From contig JASJOG010000077.1 in the NCBI GenBank assembly GCA_030142905.1, positions 985,001 through 1,049,000 of the forward strand: a stretch of 64,000 nt of DNA, written 5' to 3'. Below are positions 31,001-37,460 of this stretch, piece after piece. This DNA is from Heliopora coerulea. Taxonomy: Eukaryota; Cnidaria; Anthozoa; Scleralcyonacea; Helioporidae. The position numbers were made by a program, and so were the translations under genes. Every line of letters begins with the position of its first letter. Within the stretch, counting starts at the first letter, position 1. The notes beneath the pieces are model-generated. The model did no database searches. It had not been told where the DNA came from and was given only the letters and a program-made list of their open reading frames with translations.

Positions 31001-31711
31001 AATAAGCTGTTCGGGCTTCGTTCAACTGGCCCCAGAACCATGTTAAGCGCTGTTTACGCGGGCCATTCTTCTTGCAATTTTCTCATCCTGAAGTATGTGA
31101 TTGAGTGAACAACTCACCAAAGTATTGTACTGTATAACTCAGGTATTACTTTGCGCAAATGACCCGTAAGTGGTTCCACTGGATCGCATGTGTCAGGAGG
31201 CTATAAATCGCAGGATAAATCGCCTGTGAGAGCAGCCGTTTAGAAAAGCTCAGTTGTCATTGATGTTGCGTGAATGGCCAATCCCACGCCCGCTATTGTC
31301 GACTTTCCGCGTAAGAGGTAAAATCATCTGGATGCGAAGTTAGCTATGTGCATCCTTCTTGAAGGGTTTTAAAATCTTACGTTGGCTTCGGACACCAACT
31401 TGTAACCTTTTAAGTTCTTTTTGCAACCACATTACATCTCATTGATTCTTATTTCTCTGTATTTATCGCGACAAAAAGACACCAATCAATTATCGAAGCT
31501 CGAACATTGTACCAGTCCTTCAACAGCCTCGCCCATTGACCAAGATAAAGACATCAACGTGTCTGGCTCCGACTCAGGTGACGATTATGAAGACGATAAA
31601 GACGACGATACTTCCTCAGCTGATGGTGACAATGAACGAGACAAGACGACAACACCGACAATCTCTTCATGGACGAACTTGTCCACTTTTACATCAACAA
31701 CTAATTCTTAA
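366..31711 (+). CDS. LRR-Ig secreted/surface protein gene, 3' part (spliced; 5' end outside window)
   Basis: Spliced gene model. LRR exons: 366-437, 1122-1193, 1877-1948, 9781-9852, 10742-10813, 14266-14337, 15262-15333, 15596-15667, 18941-19012; LRRCT exon 20446-20649; Ig exons 26790-27053 and 29850-30125; tentative last exon 31479-31711. Each LRR exon is exactly 72 bp, bounded by AG and GT, and split in phase 2, so any number can be joined in frame. LRRCT ends in phase 1, as do both Ig exons. The order LRR-LRRCT-Ig-Ig is that of extracellular receptors and matrix proteins such as LRIG or the N-terminal half of peroxidasin. No peroxidase domain or membrane segment was seen downstream. Signal peptide and LRRNT must lie upstream of base 1. 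The exact orthologue is not identified. Domain calls are seen directly; the joining of all exons into one transcript is inferred from phase and strand. Confidence 0.75.
1122..1193 (+). CDS. LRR exon 2 of array
   Basis: 72-bp phase-2 exon. The repeat begins HLDYNRIS; the remaining residues (EIADGAF...) match the other copies. Compared with the copy at 366, three substitutions, all replacing amino acids, fall in codons 3, 4 and 6. Confidence 0.85.
1877..1948 (+). CDS. LRR exon 3 of array
   Basis: 72-bp phase-2 exon with the same sequence as the exon at 366-437, in a 755-bp unit whose introns are also nearly the same. Confidence 0.85.
2577..2779 (+). repeat. 5' LTR
   Basis: 203 bp, TGTAAGATAAG...GTGTAACA. 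About 98% identical by eye to the 3' LTR (four substitutions). Confidence 0.95.
2783..2800 (+). promoter_or_regulatory. Candidate primer-binding site
   Basis: TGGGGGCTCAGGCTGG lies 3 bases after the 5' LTR. It starts with TGG, complementary to a tRNA CCA end, and continues with what could be an acceptor and T-stem complement. The donor tRNA is not identified. Confidence 0.5.
3076..4497 (+). pseudogene. gag: gag of the LTR retrotransposon, interrupted by one TGA
   Basis: ATG at 3076 follows caag. The frame is open to TGA at 3928-3930, then continues in the same frame to TAG at 4495-4497, about 473 codons in all. The N-terminal part is acidic and helical, with a likely coiled coil ([14 protein letters not shown]). 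The C-terminal part is Cys/His-rich and includes a C-X2-C-X4-H-X4-C zinc knuckle ([14 protein letters not shown], near 4408-4449), the nucleic-acid-binding motif of Gag. Gag would form the cytoplasmic particle. The single TGA looks like a point mutation; readthrough is possible but unsupported. Pol is in the -1 frame, with an overlap of 4446-4497, so pol expression probably needs a -1 frameshift. Confidence 0.8.
4515..8999 (+). pseudogene. pol: pol of the LTR retrotransposon: MYND finger, protease, RT, RNase H, integrase; one in-frame TGA
   Basis: The open frame can be read from 4446. At 4530-4655 it encodes a MYND zinc finger: C-X2-C, C-X2-C, YC-X3-C and H-X3-C. Retropepsin DTGA is at 4830. 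A TGA at 5736-5738 interrupts the frame, which resumes directly into reverse transcriptase (YLDD at 6237-6248), RNase H (TDAS near 6760; TDNN near 6975) and integrase. Integrase has an HHCC-like N-terminal motif near 7550-7680 with an atypical C-X-C. Its catalytic residues are D at 7752, D at 7929 and E at 8037, giving D-X58-D-X35-E. Apart from the TGA the enzyme domains look intact. The last part before 8999 is Lys/Glu-rich and looks out of frame (see next entry). No chromodomain was recognised. Confidence 0.85.
8867..9187 (+). pseudogene. Frameshifted C-terminal end of pol
   Basis: The other open frame from about 8849 to TGA at 9185-9187 encodes an acidic stretch and then a segment with [15 protein letters not shown]. 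This resembles the usual C-terminal tail of cnidarian Gypsy polyproteins (inference from memory of the family). The pol frame in the same interval is Lys-rich and stops at 8999. An indel between 8849 and about 8900 would explain both. Alternatively it is a small third ORF. Confidence 0.5.
9505..9517 (+). promoter_or_regulatory. Polypurine tract
   Basis: aggatggggagag lies directly against the start of the 3' LTR, the expected primer site for plus-strand DNA synthesis. Confidence 0.75.
9518..9720 (+). repeat. 3' LTR
   Basis: 203 bp, same ends as the 5' LTR. Followed by target duplication cgta (9721-9724), after which the interrupted 755-bp LRR unit continues. Confidence 0.95.
9781..9852 (+). 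CDS. LRR exon 4 (copy split from its intron by the LTR element)
   Basis: 72-bp phase-2 exon after ttttcag. The repeat begins HLGYNMIS; the remaining residues equal the other array copies. Its upstream intron contains the LTR retrotransposon. Confidence 0.85.
10322..10363. repeat. Perfect 20-bp hairpin at the end of the 755-bp array
   Basis: cgtcagtaaatacgatacag is followed by tt and its exact reverse complement. The similarity of the fifth partial 755-bp unit stops at 10320, exactly where this hairpin begins. Confidence 0.85.
10364..10741. other. Intron sequence, no feature recognised
   Basis: Intron between the partial array unit and the next LRR exon. It contains a 72-codon + strand ORF with no recognisable motif, judged to be chance. 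The 3' end, with tttctcgtttcg...cacacag, is the acceptor for exon 10742. Confidence 0.6.
10742..10813 (+). CDS. LRR exon 5 (diverged)
   Basis: 72-bp phase-2 exon encoding [15 protein letters not shown]...; donor gtaagta. Clearly an LRR but much diverged from the array copies, so it represents the older part of the gene. Confidence 0.8.
11323..13305 (+). mobile_element. 5'-truncated, decayed LINE (CR1/L2/jockey-like)
   Basis: One frame from about 11343 to 13101 encodes a non-LTR reverse transcriptase, broken by stops at 12231, 12435 and 12839. Motifs: [12 protein letters not shown] (active-site Asp), [11 protein letters not shown], and FVDD at 12351-12362. The C-terminal region, with LEYACPVFH and QKRALKII, is typical of the CR1/L2/jockey group. 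No endonuclease domain is present, so the 5' part is missing, as is common for LINEs. A run of A at about 13277 followed by short (ATCT)-like repeats marks the 3' end. It lies in an LRR-gene intron on the same strand. Confidence 0.8.
11343..13101 (+). pseudogene. LINE reverse transcriptase remnant
   Basis: In-frame blocks 11343-12233, 12234-12437, 12459-12841 and 12842-13101 read as one reverse transcriptase with three stops. Both catalytic Asp motifs are still visible. It cannot make full-length protein. Confidence 0.8.
13306..14265. other. Intron, no feature recognised
   Basis: Non-coding sequence between the LINE and the next LRR exon. No ORF with motifs, no clear repeat found. Confidence 0.5.
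14266..14337 (+). CDS. LRR exon 6 (diverged)
   Basis: 72-bp phase-2 exon after tttttag encoding [15 protein letters not shown]...; donor gtaagc. Fits the LxxNxI LRR pattern. Confidence 0.8.
14646..15375 (+). repeat. Displaced copy of the 755-bp LRR unit
   Basis: From cctgcacgatttatc through the intron, exon 15262-15333 and about 35 bp past its donor, the sequence matches the array units at 1-2576. Two diverged LRR exons (10742, 14266) lie between this copy and the main array. Confidence 0.85.
15262..15333 (+). CDS. LRR exon 7 (array-type copy)
   Basis: 72-bp phase-2 exon. Starts HLRDNMIS, then the same residues as other array copies. Differs from the 366 copy by four replacement substitutions in codons 3, 4 and 6 only. 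Confidence 0.85.
15596..15667 (+). CDS. LRR exon 8
   Basis: 72-bp phase-2 exon after tgcatag, encoding [15 protein letters not shown]...; donor gtaagt. Confidence 0.8.
16296..18509 (+). mobile_element. hAT transposon (ZMYM1-like transposase remnant), 2.2 kb
   Basis: Perfect 16-bp terminal inverted repeats, CAGGGCCGTTCAGAGA, lie at both ends with an exact 8-bp target duplication, ggctcatt (16288-16295 and 18510-18517). The interior encodes pieces of a transposase resembling ZMYM1-like hAT proteins. It is inserted within an older hAT-like MITE in the LRR-gene intron. The internal deletion and stops make it non-autonomous. Confidence 0.9.
16802..18343 (+). pseudogene. hAT transposase, internally deleted and frameshifted
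   Basis: The N-terminal block (16802-17323, ATG start) ends with [12 protein letters not shown], the start of the TTF-type zinc-finger region of ZMYM1-like hAT transposases. It then breaks off. A second frame (from about 17304) begins with STTRWSAR, a motif found well downstream in the family, so a large central deletion removed most of the finger and catalytic region. A TGA at 17613 interrupts the frame, which ends at 18140. The C-terminal dimerisation block ([11 protein letters not shown], then MLSYERD) is in another frame at 18146-18343. Family assignment is from these motifs; the deletion is inferred from the missing middle. Confidence 0.75.
18738..18795. repeat. Perfect 27-bp hairpin
   Basis: Arms aatgaggtaaaatgggctgc... 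(18738-18764) and the exact complement (18769-18795), loop tatg. No coding content; about 140 bp upstream of the LRR exon at 18941. Confidence 0.85.
18941..19012 (+). CDS. LRR exon 9 (last LRR)
   Basis: 72-bp phase-2 exon after tttccag, encoding [15 protein letters not shown]...; donor gtaagt. Less regular than the others, as capping repeats often are. Confidence 0.75.
19103..19950. mobile_element. Possible DNA transposon remnant with imperfect inverted ends
   Basis: Left tcatgtgccgaac..taattcat and right (complement) tcatgtgccaaac..taattcac match. Both sub-ends carry several gtcgaacttaa-like words. No transposase recognised and no clear target duplication found. Confidence 0.4.
20150..20345. 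repeat. (TA)n and (GATA)n-like microsatellites
   Basis: A pure TA run at about 20165-20195, followed after a short gap by repeated gatagatagata / agatat words. Confidence 0.9.
20446..20649 (+). CDS. LRRCT (C-terminal LRR cap) exon
   Basis: 204-bp exon between tttgtag and gtgagt, entered in phase 2 and left in phase 1. It encodes [17 protein letters not shown] and then two more cysteines (VFCYEP and EKC), the four-Cys pattern of an LRRCT domain. The phase change from 2 to 1 matches the junction to the following Ig exons. Confidence 0.8.
21132..21299. mobile_element. Fold-back element with hammerhead-like core
   Basis: Two 79-bp arms (21132-21210, 21221-21299) are complementary except for three positions, with a 10-base loop. 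No ORF. Each arm contains a hammerhead-type core; only the right arm has the intact CTGATGA. Probably a short non-autonomous element, or a palindromic copy of a ribozyme-bearing retroelement. Confidence 0.75.
21226..21249 (+). ncRNA. Hammerhead-ribozyme-like core (+)
   Basis: CTGATGA (21226-21232), a CGC-gtaa-GCG stem II, then GAAAC (21245-21249): the conserved CUGANGA / stem II / GAAA core of hammerhead ribozymes. Stem III could be CCGT-gta-ACGG just after, followed by GTT. A clean stem I was not found, so activity is uncertain. Confidence 0.45.
21366..21412. repeat. (TA)n microsatellite
   Basis: Near-pure TA dinucleotide run, beside the fold-back element and the 15-bp repeat. Confidence 0.9.
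21466..21489 (-). ncRNA. Hammerhead-ribozyme-like core (-)
   Basis: On the minus strand: CTGATGA, stem II CGC-ctaga-GCG, GAAA, then a 4-bp stem III (CTCA...TGAG). The position expected to be U before the cleavage site reads A, so cleavage may be lost. Confidence 0.45.
21525..21655. repeat. 15-bp tandem repeat (ataaaaattatttac)n
   Basis: About nine head-to-tail copies of a 15-bp AT-rich unit. The reverse strand reads as a repeated Asn-Phe-Tyr-x-Asn ORF, which is a by-product of the repeat. Confidence 0.9.
22417..22441 (-). ncRNA. Degenerate hammerhead-like motif in left Penelope arm
   Basis: Minus strand: TTGACAA, GGGG-cttgt-CCCC stem, GAAAC. The stem and GAAA are kept but the CUGANGA box is altered. 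The mirror copy lies at 24214-24239 (+). Confidence 0.35.
22506..22850 (-). pseudogene. Penelope-like GIY-YIG endonuclease fragment (left, inverted copy)
   Basis: Minus-strand ORF to 22826 encodes [14 protein letters not shown], then [14 protein letters not shown] and HFYEEGHRG, the Penelope-associated GIY-YIG nuclease. In the GIY-YIG position the YIG-equivalent is changed (YNEST instead of YVGST). 5' truncated at the junction near 22850. Confidence 0.75.
22848..23710 (+). pseudogene. Penelope-like polymerase 3' end plus GIY-YIG endonuclease (right copy)
   Basis: 22848-23350 carries broken-frame pieces recalling the end of Penelope reverse transcriptase and its linker: [48 protein letters not shown]. 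From 23405 a clean frame encodes [22 protein letters not shown], i.e. the GIY-YIG nuclease, ending LNLRDVL at the stop (23708-23710). The nuclease would nick target DNA. Frameshifts upstream make the copy non-functional. Confidence 0.75.
24214..24239 (+). ncRNA. Degenerate hammerhead-like motif in right Penelope arm
   Basis: TTGATAA, GGGG-cttgt-CCCC, GAAAC, downstream of the GIY-YIG stop. It fits the known location of hammerhead motifs in terminal regions of Penelope-like elements, but the first box is not canonical. Confidence 0.35.
24332..25444 (+). mobile_element. Tc1/mariner-type transposon, 1113 bp
   Basis: About 26-bp terminal inverted repeats (cagggtgtatcaaaaaaac...gcaaac) with one mismatch, flanked by the TA target duplication (24330-24331 and 25445-25446). 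Inserted in the right arm of the Penelope inverted repeat: the host sequence gttata...tatatatttc continues on both sides. Confidence 0.9.
24429..25220 (+). pseudogene. mariner-family transposase, DD37D, lacking N-terminal DNA-binding domain
   Basis: The frame is open to TGA at 25218-25220. It encodes the DDE core: GDKAGF, then VQDGAPAH, then PPRSPDLTP, with 37 residues between the second and third Asp. Typical motifs [17 protein letters not shown] and [12 protein letters not shown] are present. Only about 100 bp lie between the left end and the coding part, so the usual N-terminal paired/HTH domain (roughly 100 residues) is missing and no good ATG exists at the start. The core looks intact but the protein could not bind its ends. 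Confidence 0.8.
26288..26520. mobile_element. Fold-back element, ~100-bp arms
   Basis: Left gtcttgtaagaaatattaaag... and right complement match through tctgacgtttcg and atacatcacaac to near the centre. It carries GAAACGTC preceded by a stem-forming segment and CCGAAGA, again like an altered hammerhead core. Confidence 0.7.
26790..27053 (+). CDS. Immunoglobulin domain 1 exon of LRR-Ig gene
   Basis: 264-bp exon, phase 1 at both ends (ttcttcag / gtaagt). Encodes an I-set-like Ig domain: first Cys in VNFQCTG, Trp in YLWYKNG, and [11 protein letters not shown] with the second Cys. One domain per exon with phase-1 introns is the usual arrangement of extracellular Ig modules. Confidence 0.85.
27120..27320 (-). 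repeat. tRNA-like SINE-type repeat and 36-bp perfect palindrome
   Basis: Minus strand carries a box-B-like gagttcgaatctcg and clover-like flanks. The same family seems to recur at about 27760-27920 (+) and 49100-49330 (+), sharing aacgagcatact.ttcccagttg-type words. At 27279-27314 lies a perfect palindrome, gagcacgagagattctcg plus its complement. Confidence 0.45.
27405..27740. repeat. Purine-rich (AAGG)n-derived tract
   Basis: Starts as near-pure aagg tetranucleotides (about 27415-27480) and decays into ggatttag / aaggatt words to about 27740. Confidence 0.85.
28182..28209 (-). ncRNA. Hammerhead-ribozyme-like core (-)
   Basis: Minus strand: CTGACGA fits CUGANGA, then stem II GGTTC-taattt-GAGCC (5 bp), then GAAAC. 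Stems I and III are not obvious. No coding sequence nearby. Confidence 0.45.
29510..29582 (-). tRNA. tRNA-like sequence (pseudogene or SINE head), - strand
   Basis: Mirror of 29664-29736: 73 nt in standard clover-leaf spacing, with D arm GCTC...GAGC and T arm ACGGG-TTCGATT-CCCGT. Same defects as the + copy. Confidence 0.45.
29664..29736 (+). tRNA. tRNA-like sequence (pseudogene or SINE head), + strand
   Basis: 73 nt fit the tRNA layout: acceptor GTCCACG/CAGGGAC with two mismatches, D arm GCTC-aatggtta-GAGC, anticodon loop CCGGCGA and T arm ACGGG-TTCGATT-CCCGT. Internal A-box and B-box promoter sequences look good. The universal U33 is C, and the anticodon stem has a C-C mismatch, so a functional tRNA (formal anticodon GGC) is unlikely. 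Confidence 0.45.
29850..30125 (+). CDS. Immunoglobulin domain 2 exon of LRR-Ig gene
   Basis: 276-bp exon, phase 1 at both ends (tttcaccag / gtttgt). Encodes an Ig domain: Cys in ITLHCQV, Trp in TTWRKNG, and [11 protein letters not shown] with the second Cys. 92 codons. The donor is non-optimal (gtttgt) but usable. Confidence 0.8.
30239..30613 (+). repeat. Interspersed repeat, copy A
   Basis: Shares ccactggg.gcttgcca, ggggtgacattttcag, acattttgag and cctcgttt.gttg words in the same order with 46531-47085 (copy B), and its second half with 54588-55160 (copy C). No coding potential. It lies between Ig exon 2 and the proposed last exon. Confidence 0.65.
31479..31711 (+). CDS. Tentative last exon of LRR-Ig gene: acidic Ser/Thr/Asp-rich tail
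   Basis: After a pyrimidine-rich stretch and acaaaaag, an exon entered in phase 1 (as Ig exon 2 leaves) gives about 76 codons to TAA at 31709-31711. The encoded tail is hydrophilic: [17 protein letters not shown], then [10 protein letters not shown]. No membrane segment. AATAAA at 31812 would end the transcript. The acceptor is only moderate, and the ORF has no independent ATG. If right, the protein is secreted rather than membrane-anchored. Confidence 0.4.
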
Positions 31712-31811
31712 ACCGGCACTGGTACCAATTTACGTTCCTAGGGTGTTTTCAGGGCTGGTGAAAATGGTCCGCCAGGTATGGCAGCCTGCTCTACTAATAT
31801 TTTGGCGTATT

Positions 31812-31817
31812 AATAAA
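31812..31817 (+). terminator. Polyadenylation signal AATAAA
   Basis: AATAAA 101 bp after the proposed stop of the LRR-Ig gene. Confidence 0.4.
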
Positions 31818-32763
31818 ATACAAATTTTGTTTAATGCTGTGTATCCATGTAAAATCTTGTTTATATACACCAACAAGCTTACCACAATCATTCAATGTCT
31901 TCATTGCGTCAAACCTTAATTTTTTCCATACTCCTCAGCTATTCGATACATCCGGGTGAACATCCAGCCATTTTCGGAAAAGCACGACATTTTATTAGCC
32001 GCTGACCAAAATGCTTGTCAATGCTTATGTCAGCCTACCCTCCCCGCTGATCTTCCCATGGTACTAGCCTTAAAAGCGATATGCTGGACTAATAAAAAAT
32101 AGCTTTCGCCGGCCCTAATTTTGTCTGATTTTGTGTTAGAAGGTCTTAAAGTAATTATCGTATATCATCTTACGAGCTCGAGACCTCAAGGCTTAGATGC
32201 TAAAATTCATGTACAAAAGAGATTTTCTGTAATGAATACATTTAAACTTTCCAGGGGCTTGTGTCTTTCTTTTAATGAAAATGGAACAATAAAGGACTGA
32301 TCCTGTCGGGAAAGAGTTAAAAATTCCAAATTTTTGGATGTTTTCTTGGCTCAATTTCTTTTAGATAGAGTAAATAAAACCAAAAGTGCATGTAAGTACA
32401 ACGACTTATCTAATGCTTGAAATTTTCAATAAGACAAAACCCACGGACTTTATTGAAAAAATTTGTCTGGACAATTGCGACTAACATTTTACTATGTTCT
32501 TCAGAGGAATGTCCATCCTGACGGGAGCTTTCAGAAACATTCACTGAAAAGAGCCGAAGGTAAGGCGCTCTTTCAGTGATTTAAGAAAACAGAAATGGAC
32601 TTCATCGTTCGGATACTTTAACCCAAACACATTGCTTGACAACTTGACGGGTAGGAATTTGGGAAAGTCGAGACTAAAAGAATTAATTGGGAATAGGTAA
32701 GCTGAGTGGACATGAAGAAAAGGAAGGATGAAAGAGGTGAAAGGGATGGATTTGCTCTACGGC

Positions 32764-32858
32764 TTATACCTGAAGTCTAGTATGTTGCTCTCTAATCGTC
32801 CTAATTTCTGATTGAAGTAGATCGTCCATTTTGCCATTTTTTCTTTCAATACTTGCTT
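32764..32858 (-). pseudogene. Decayed copy of the last exon of the 51.8-56.6 kb gene
   Basis: Minus strand: ctgttttcag acceptor followed by AAGCAAGTATT, and later GACTTCAGGTATAA. It aligns with the real exon at 51822-51917 almost throughout, and similarity continues into the sequence downstream of the stop. It is 95 bp instead of 96: one base is missing in the aaaatggac stretch, which shifts the frame. No other exon of the gene was found nearby. Confidence 0.75.
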
Positions 32859-35800
32859 CTGAAAACAGATAACGACTGTGTGTTAGTTAATCAATCCATA
32901 ACAGAAATATCCACAAAAAAGTAATCTAACATTATTTGTTGCAAATGCTGTCTGAATGGTATTGGTATCAAACGCCATGAAGCATCGAAATGATATGTAT
33001 TAAAGGGTGCAATGTATACACAACATTCTTTCCATATACATTCTGAGTAAATTGCCTCAAAAAATCTTCCGGGTGTTAACTATGACTGAGCCAAAAATGG
33101 AGGTTGGTACAAGATTTAAGAAATGCAAAATGGACTTCCGAGTTCGGATACTGTGACCCAAACGCAATGGATGCTGTAAGACGCGAGTAAAGTGTTTAGT
33201 TTTTTGGGGGTTGTTTTATTTTTGGGTTTTTTTAAATAATAACAGATGAAAAAAAGGTTAACTTTATTAACACATTGATGAAGTGAGCGATTCTCCCAGA
33301 AATCATAAACCACCAATCAGAAACAAACTCAAGAAGATCGAACCCTGGTCAACAAAATCAAGCCATTTCAACGTGGAAAAAAGAATAGAAACAAGCGAGT
33401 GTTCTCAAACCATTTGAATGTCAGGTAACCAAATGTTAGACTCACTATTCAAACGCACAAAAACCATTTCGTATTCGTTTTATGTATGAAATAATTACAT
33501 TGAACGTACAACACAAACTTCAGCACACTTTTGACGAAAAATTTTCCGTGTTTGGATACTCTAACCCAAACACGAGTATAAACCAATTAGAACCCGCGCA
33601 CCAAACACGTTATTTCATAAATAAATATATATACAAAAGCTCCAGTACTATTACTGTCGTCTTGGCAATAGATAATAGAACAATTCGACGAATGTCTTGT
33701 GTTTTTGATGTATCTTTTGAATTTAGATGTAGTCTCAGCTAACTTATAAGTGCCAAAAAATGAATACCGTACAAGAATCCGCGTACCATACACGTTATAT
33801 TATTTCACAATTACTCGCCTGAGGCGAAGTTAATGTGGTTGCATGATTATCCAACGATATTAACTGACCCTGAGGCGAAAATTGTGAAAAAAAATTATGA
33901 AAGAAAATTGTGAGCGGATTGTATAAGCATCTTTAGCTATAATTTACAAAAGTAACCACCACTTGCGTGAATGCCTTTACTGTTACAGTTACTTGTGGGC
34001 GATTCTCGAGAGTTCCGTATGCTAATTTTTTCCCGATCTCTACGCTGGATTTTCAATAATCACCTGTGCAATTATACTAAAAATAAATTTACCAAAGTTC
34101 CAGCGTTATTGTTCCCATGTTGACAGTAAATAACAAGACAATTTAAAAAATATTTTATGTTTATGATGCTTCTGCGTTTAGATATACTCCCCACTGCACT
34201 TATAAGTACCAAAAATGAAGACTGCGCAATTCTAGCATGCAAAATTAGAAGCCGTTGGCAGCCATTGTAATTCGTTTTTGCCCCAATCTACCCAATGAGA
34301 ATATCGTGTACGATTTACCTTGGAAAGAAGCGATTCATGCAGCAATAACAATCGTCAAGACGTATTGTAGGATTTGCGAGCAAATAGTAAGCAGGAATTG
34401 AGCCCTTAACAGAATGAGATGATTACATACACAAGAGTAAAGAACCGTATTGGACGATGATACTGTGTGGAATCGCCTTTTGACGCTGCCTTAAATTCGA
34501 CGACAGTTGTGATGTCGCAGTACGACATATAAAACGTGATTAAATGAGAACACTGGTCTTTCGTGTCAACAAGCGACGGAAATAGGCATCGAAGTAGACC
34601 TCGTATAAGAGTGGAATGGACCATTTTGCTCAAGTCACGCCGACTTAAATTGCTTCGAAATAAGAATAACTGAGATTGTAAAAAGTCATTTCCGGCAAGA
34701 TGTCTCCTTTTGAAGTGTTTGCCAGAGAAATATCTCCTGGTGTTTGTCTGAGTAAAATCGATTGGCGTTAGACAGAGTAAAAATAATAGGAAGACCACAT
34801 GATCCTGCTGTCAAAGACTTAACCTGTAGTTGACATACTGAGTCGCGTAGAACTTGCATTTCACATGTCACACCATCGTATGAACCAGTATCGAAATGTA
34901 ACCTTCGCTCACCATCGAAGTTCCACCAAGTTCAAGATTAGAACACCTCCCTGTCGATCAGATGGTTGCCTCTTCGACCTCTGTCATGACCTAAGAAATC
35001 TTTTCTGAAAAAGATAGCTTGAAAGTATTTTCAACAATACATGCAAACATTGAACTATCACAATTTTATCTTCACTTCACTAAAAATACTTAAGTGTTTT
35101 TGAGGTAGGTAGAAACATTTATGAGTATTGATCGCCCAATTTCGTTCCAAATTTGAGGACGAGATGATGTACACCGACTACCAACCAGCAGTTTGTTTAT
35201 TTGTCCCTCGTTACTTCAAAGATGCTTCGAAAATTCTTTTAACAAATGAAGGAAAATGAGTTATAAGGAACACTTTCATATGGAAACAAACCGCATGGTG
35301 TGGATCTATCCTTCGGAGTAAGTTATTTCACGTTTATTTTTAACCGCTGTAGTAAACTTGTTATGTACTTATACATTGCTGACAGTTAGTTTTGTGTATA
35401 CGTTAAACGGCCGGTTCCCCTTATTACGTTAGCTAAATAGAACTACGAGAACACTTCGCGGTTTTTTCATTTTCATGCAAACATCGAGTTCCCAAAGCGA
35501 ATGGAAAGACAATTGCTCCGATTAACATTACAAACAAGACTTCGAAAGGCATTCTGGTAGTTGTATTCAGCAGATGTATAAGGGAATCCGTCATTGTTAA
35601 CATTCACTTGGTCGCCCATACACGTAAGGTTCATATTTCAAGCAGAGGCGGACACAGAATTTTCTCAAGGAAGTGGTAAGGGCCTTGAAGAGCTCTCAAG
35701 CACTTCTTAAGGGCCGTGTGGGCCTCCTCGTCAGCCATATATTCAGTGAGGTTTGTCAAAATCGAAGCACAGGTTTTAAAACTTTGGCGGGATTACTGGC

Positions 35801-37280
35801 TGTTGAAAGTACCCTAAACGATGACGTGAGGCTGTAATTGTCGGCTGTAGCCTGTAGGTGTCGAAACATCATTCTGAATTCGGAGAACAACCTAGACCAA
35901 AGCGAGGACAGTAGAACCTTTTCTCCTCCCACTTTTCACACCTTCCTCTTGAAGACACTTCCTATGCCCCACTTACCGCAAATAAATAGCCAAGATACGA
36001 CACAGAGACATCATTACGAAACTTCCTGAAAACAGACGCGATAGATCGTATCATTTAAAGCCTGTTATGGTCAATTTACACCAAAAGATTGTACAGTGTA
36101 TACGATTGTACATTCCGATGCCAGCGATTAACTAACCTTTTGTATGTGTGACTACTTTGGTGAACGAATGAAAAGCAGGAATTGGGTCTTTGATTCAACA
36201 TTCCATCCCTCATGACGAAAAATCGTATACGACAGTCGCATCGTATAATTGAGCCTTAAATACATATATCTAAGTTTGGGCTTTCCCTTCGTCAAGGCAA
36301 CATACCGTGAGGACAAAGACTGTTCTGGCAAGTTTCTCTTTTTAAAACCAACTGACCTTTATTTTCAAAGAGAGCAATTAGAATGATACTAAATAATCCA
36401 CGACAGCTGTCACTTTATATGATAATCATTCATCCCGTTGCTAAGAATTTGATGAAGAAAGACAAAAAATGTGGGTCAATATTTGTGGCATTGTTCGTAT
36501 TTAGATTGCAGTTACAGCTCCTATGATGTGCATTATGTCGACATATTGTCGGAATGAACAATTCTGCAGTCGCATCTTCATAAATCCAGCCACCTTGTAT
36601 AATTTCTCAATTCCTACGCAGATAACCGAGCGCTGAGTTTTAGCTTATCAATACAGAACTTAGTCAACAAGAAATCAAGCATCACAGAAAATGCCATTGC
36701 GGAAAGCATCTTTCTGAATGGACTGTTTTCATTAACTCAAGAAACTCAGTTTAACCTCAATTATACTTTGCTGACTGGTCTGTCAGATAAGATCAAATAC
36801 AGTTTTCTGCTTTACCGACATCTGCCGAGATGACGCTAAGAGGTAAAAACTTCTCAAAAACGAACAGAAAGGATTCATAATGGATTCTTTCGATAATTAC
36901 AAATTGATACTTTACAAAGTTTCCGATCGGTCCATCTTTAGTTTTTCCTGGTCAATAATATTTGGTGAAAAACAACCACCCACTCCCATAATTGCAGAGA
37001 GCTAGCTATTAGCATTATAGTTATCAAATAATATATTACAAGATTAAATAACCTCTAGGATGTGAAAATTTTGTTAAGTTTAATAAAGAACAATCAATAA
37101 ACTGGCTGCAAGGTTTCTCAAAAGAGAAGGTCTGTTTGACTTCTTTATTTCCAAATTGGTGGAGATCCCGACTCGACCCTTCCCGGCTTACACCATGTTT
37201 ATCATATCCTGTGAAGAATACCTGGTTCTGTTTCTAAATTCAAATACATTGCAAAAAAATACAATTCCACGAATTTGAAA

Positions 37281-37460
37281 TCATGAACCGCTGGTAGCGA
37301 AGTCATCCTGGTTTTCACTTTTAACATGGGCCCCGAACAAATCACAAGGCAAGAAGGAAGTTTGAAAAGAAGATATGGAGCTACTGCGACAGTCAAAATC
37401 GCAAACAGACACAAGAATAAGGATAGTTCCAAGCATAAGTACAGGCATGGCGAGGATCAT
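37281..37460 (-). CDS. Small ORF with hydrophobic N-terminus (doubtful)
   Basis: 59 codons from ATG at 37460 to TGA. N-terminus MILAMPVLMLGTILILVSVC looks like a signal or membrane segment; the remainder has three Cys and is otherwise unremarkable. No family recognised, no splice sites required. May be chance. Confidence 0.15.
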   Translation of the reverse strand: MILAMPVLMLGTILILVSVCDFDCRSSSISSFQTSFLPCDLFGAHVKSENQDDFATSGS

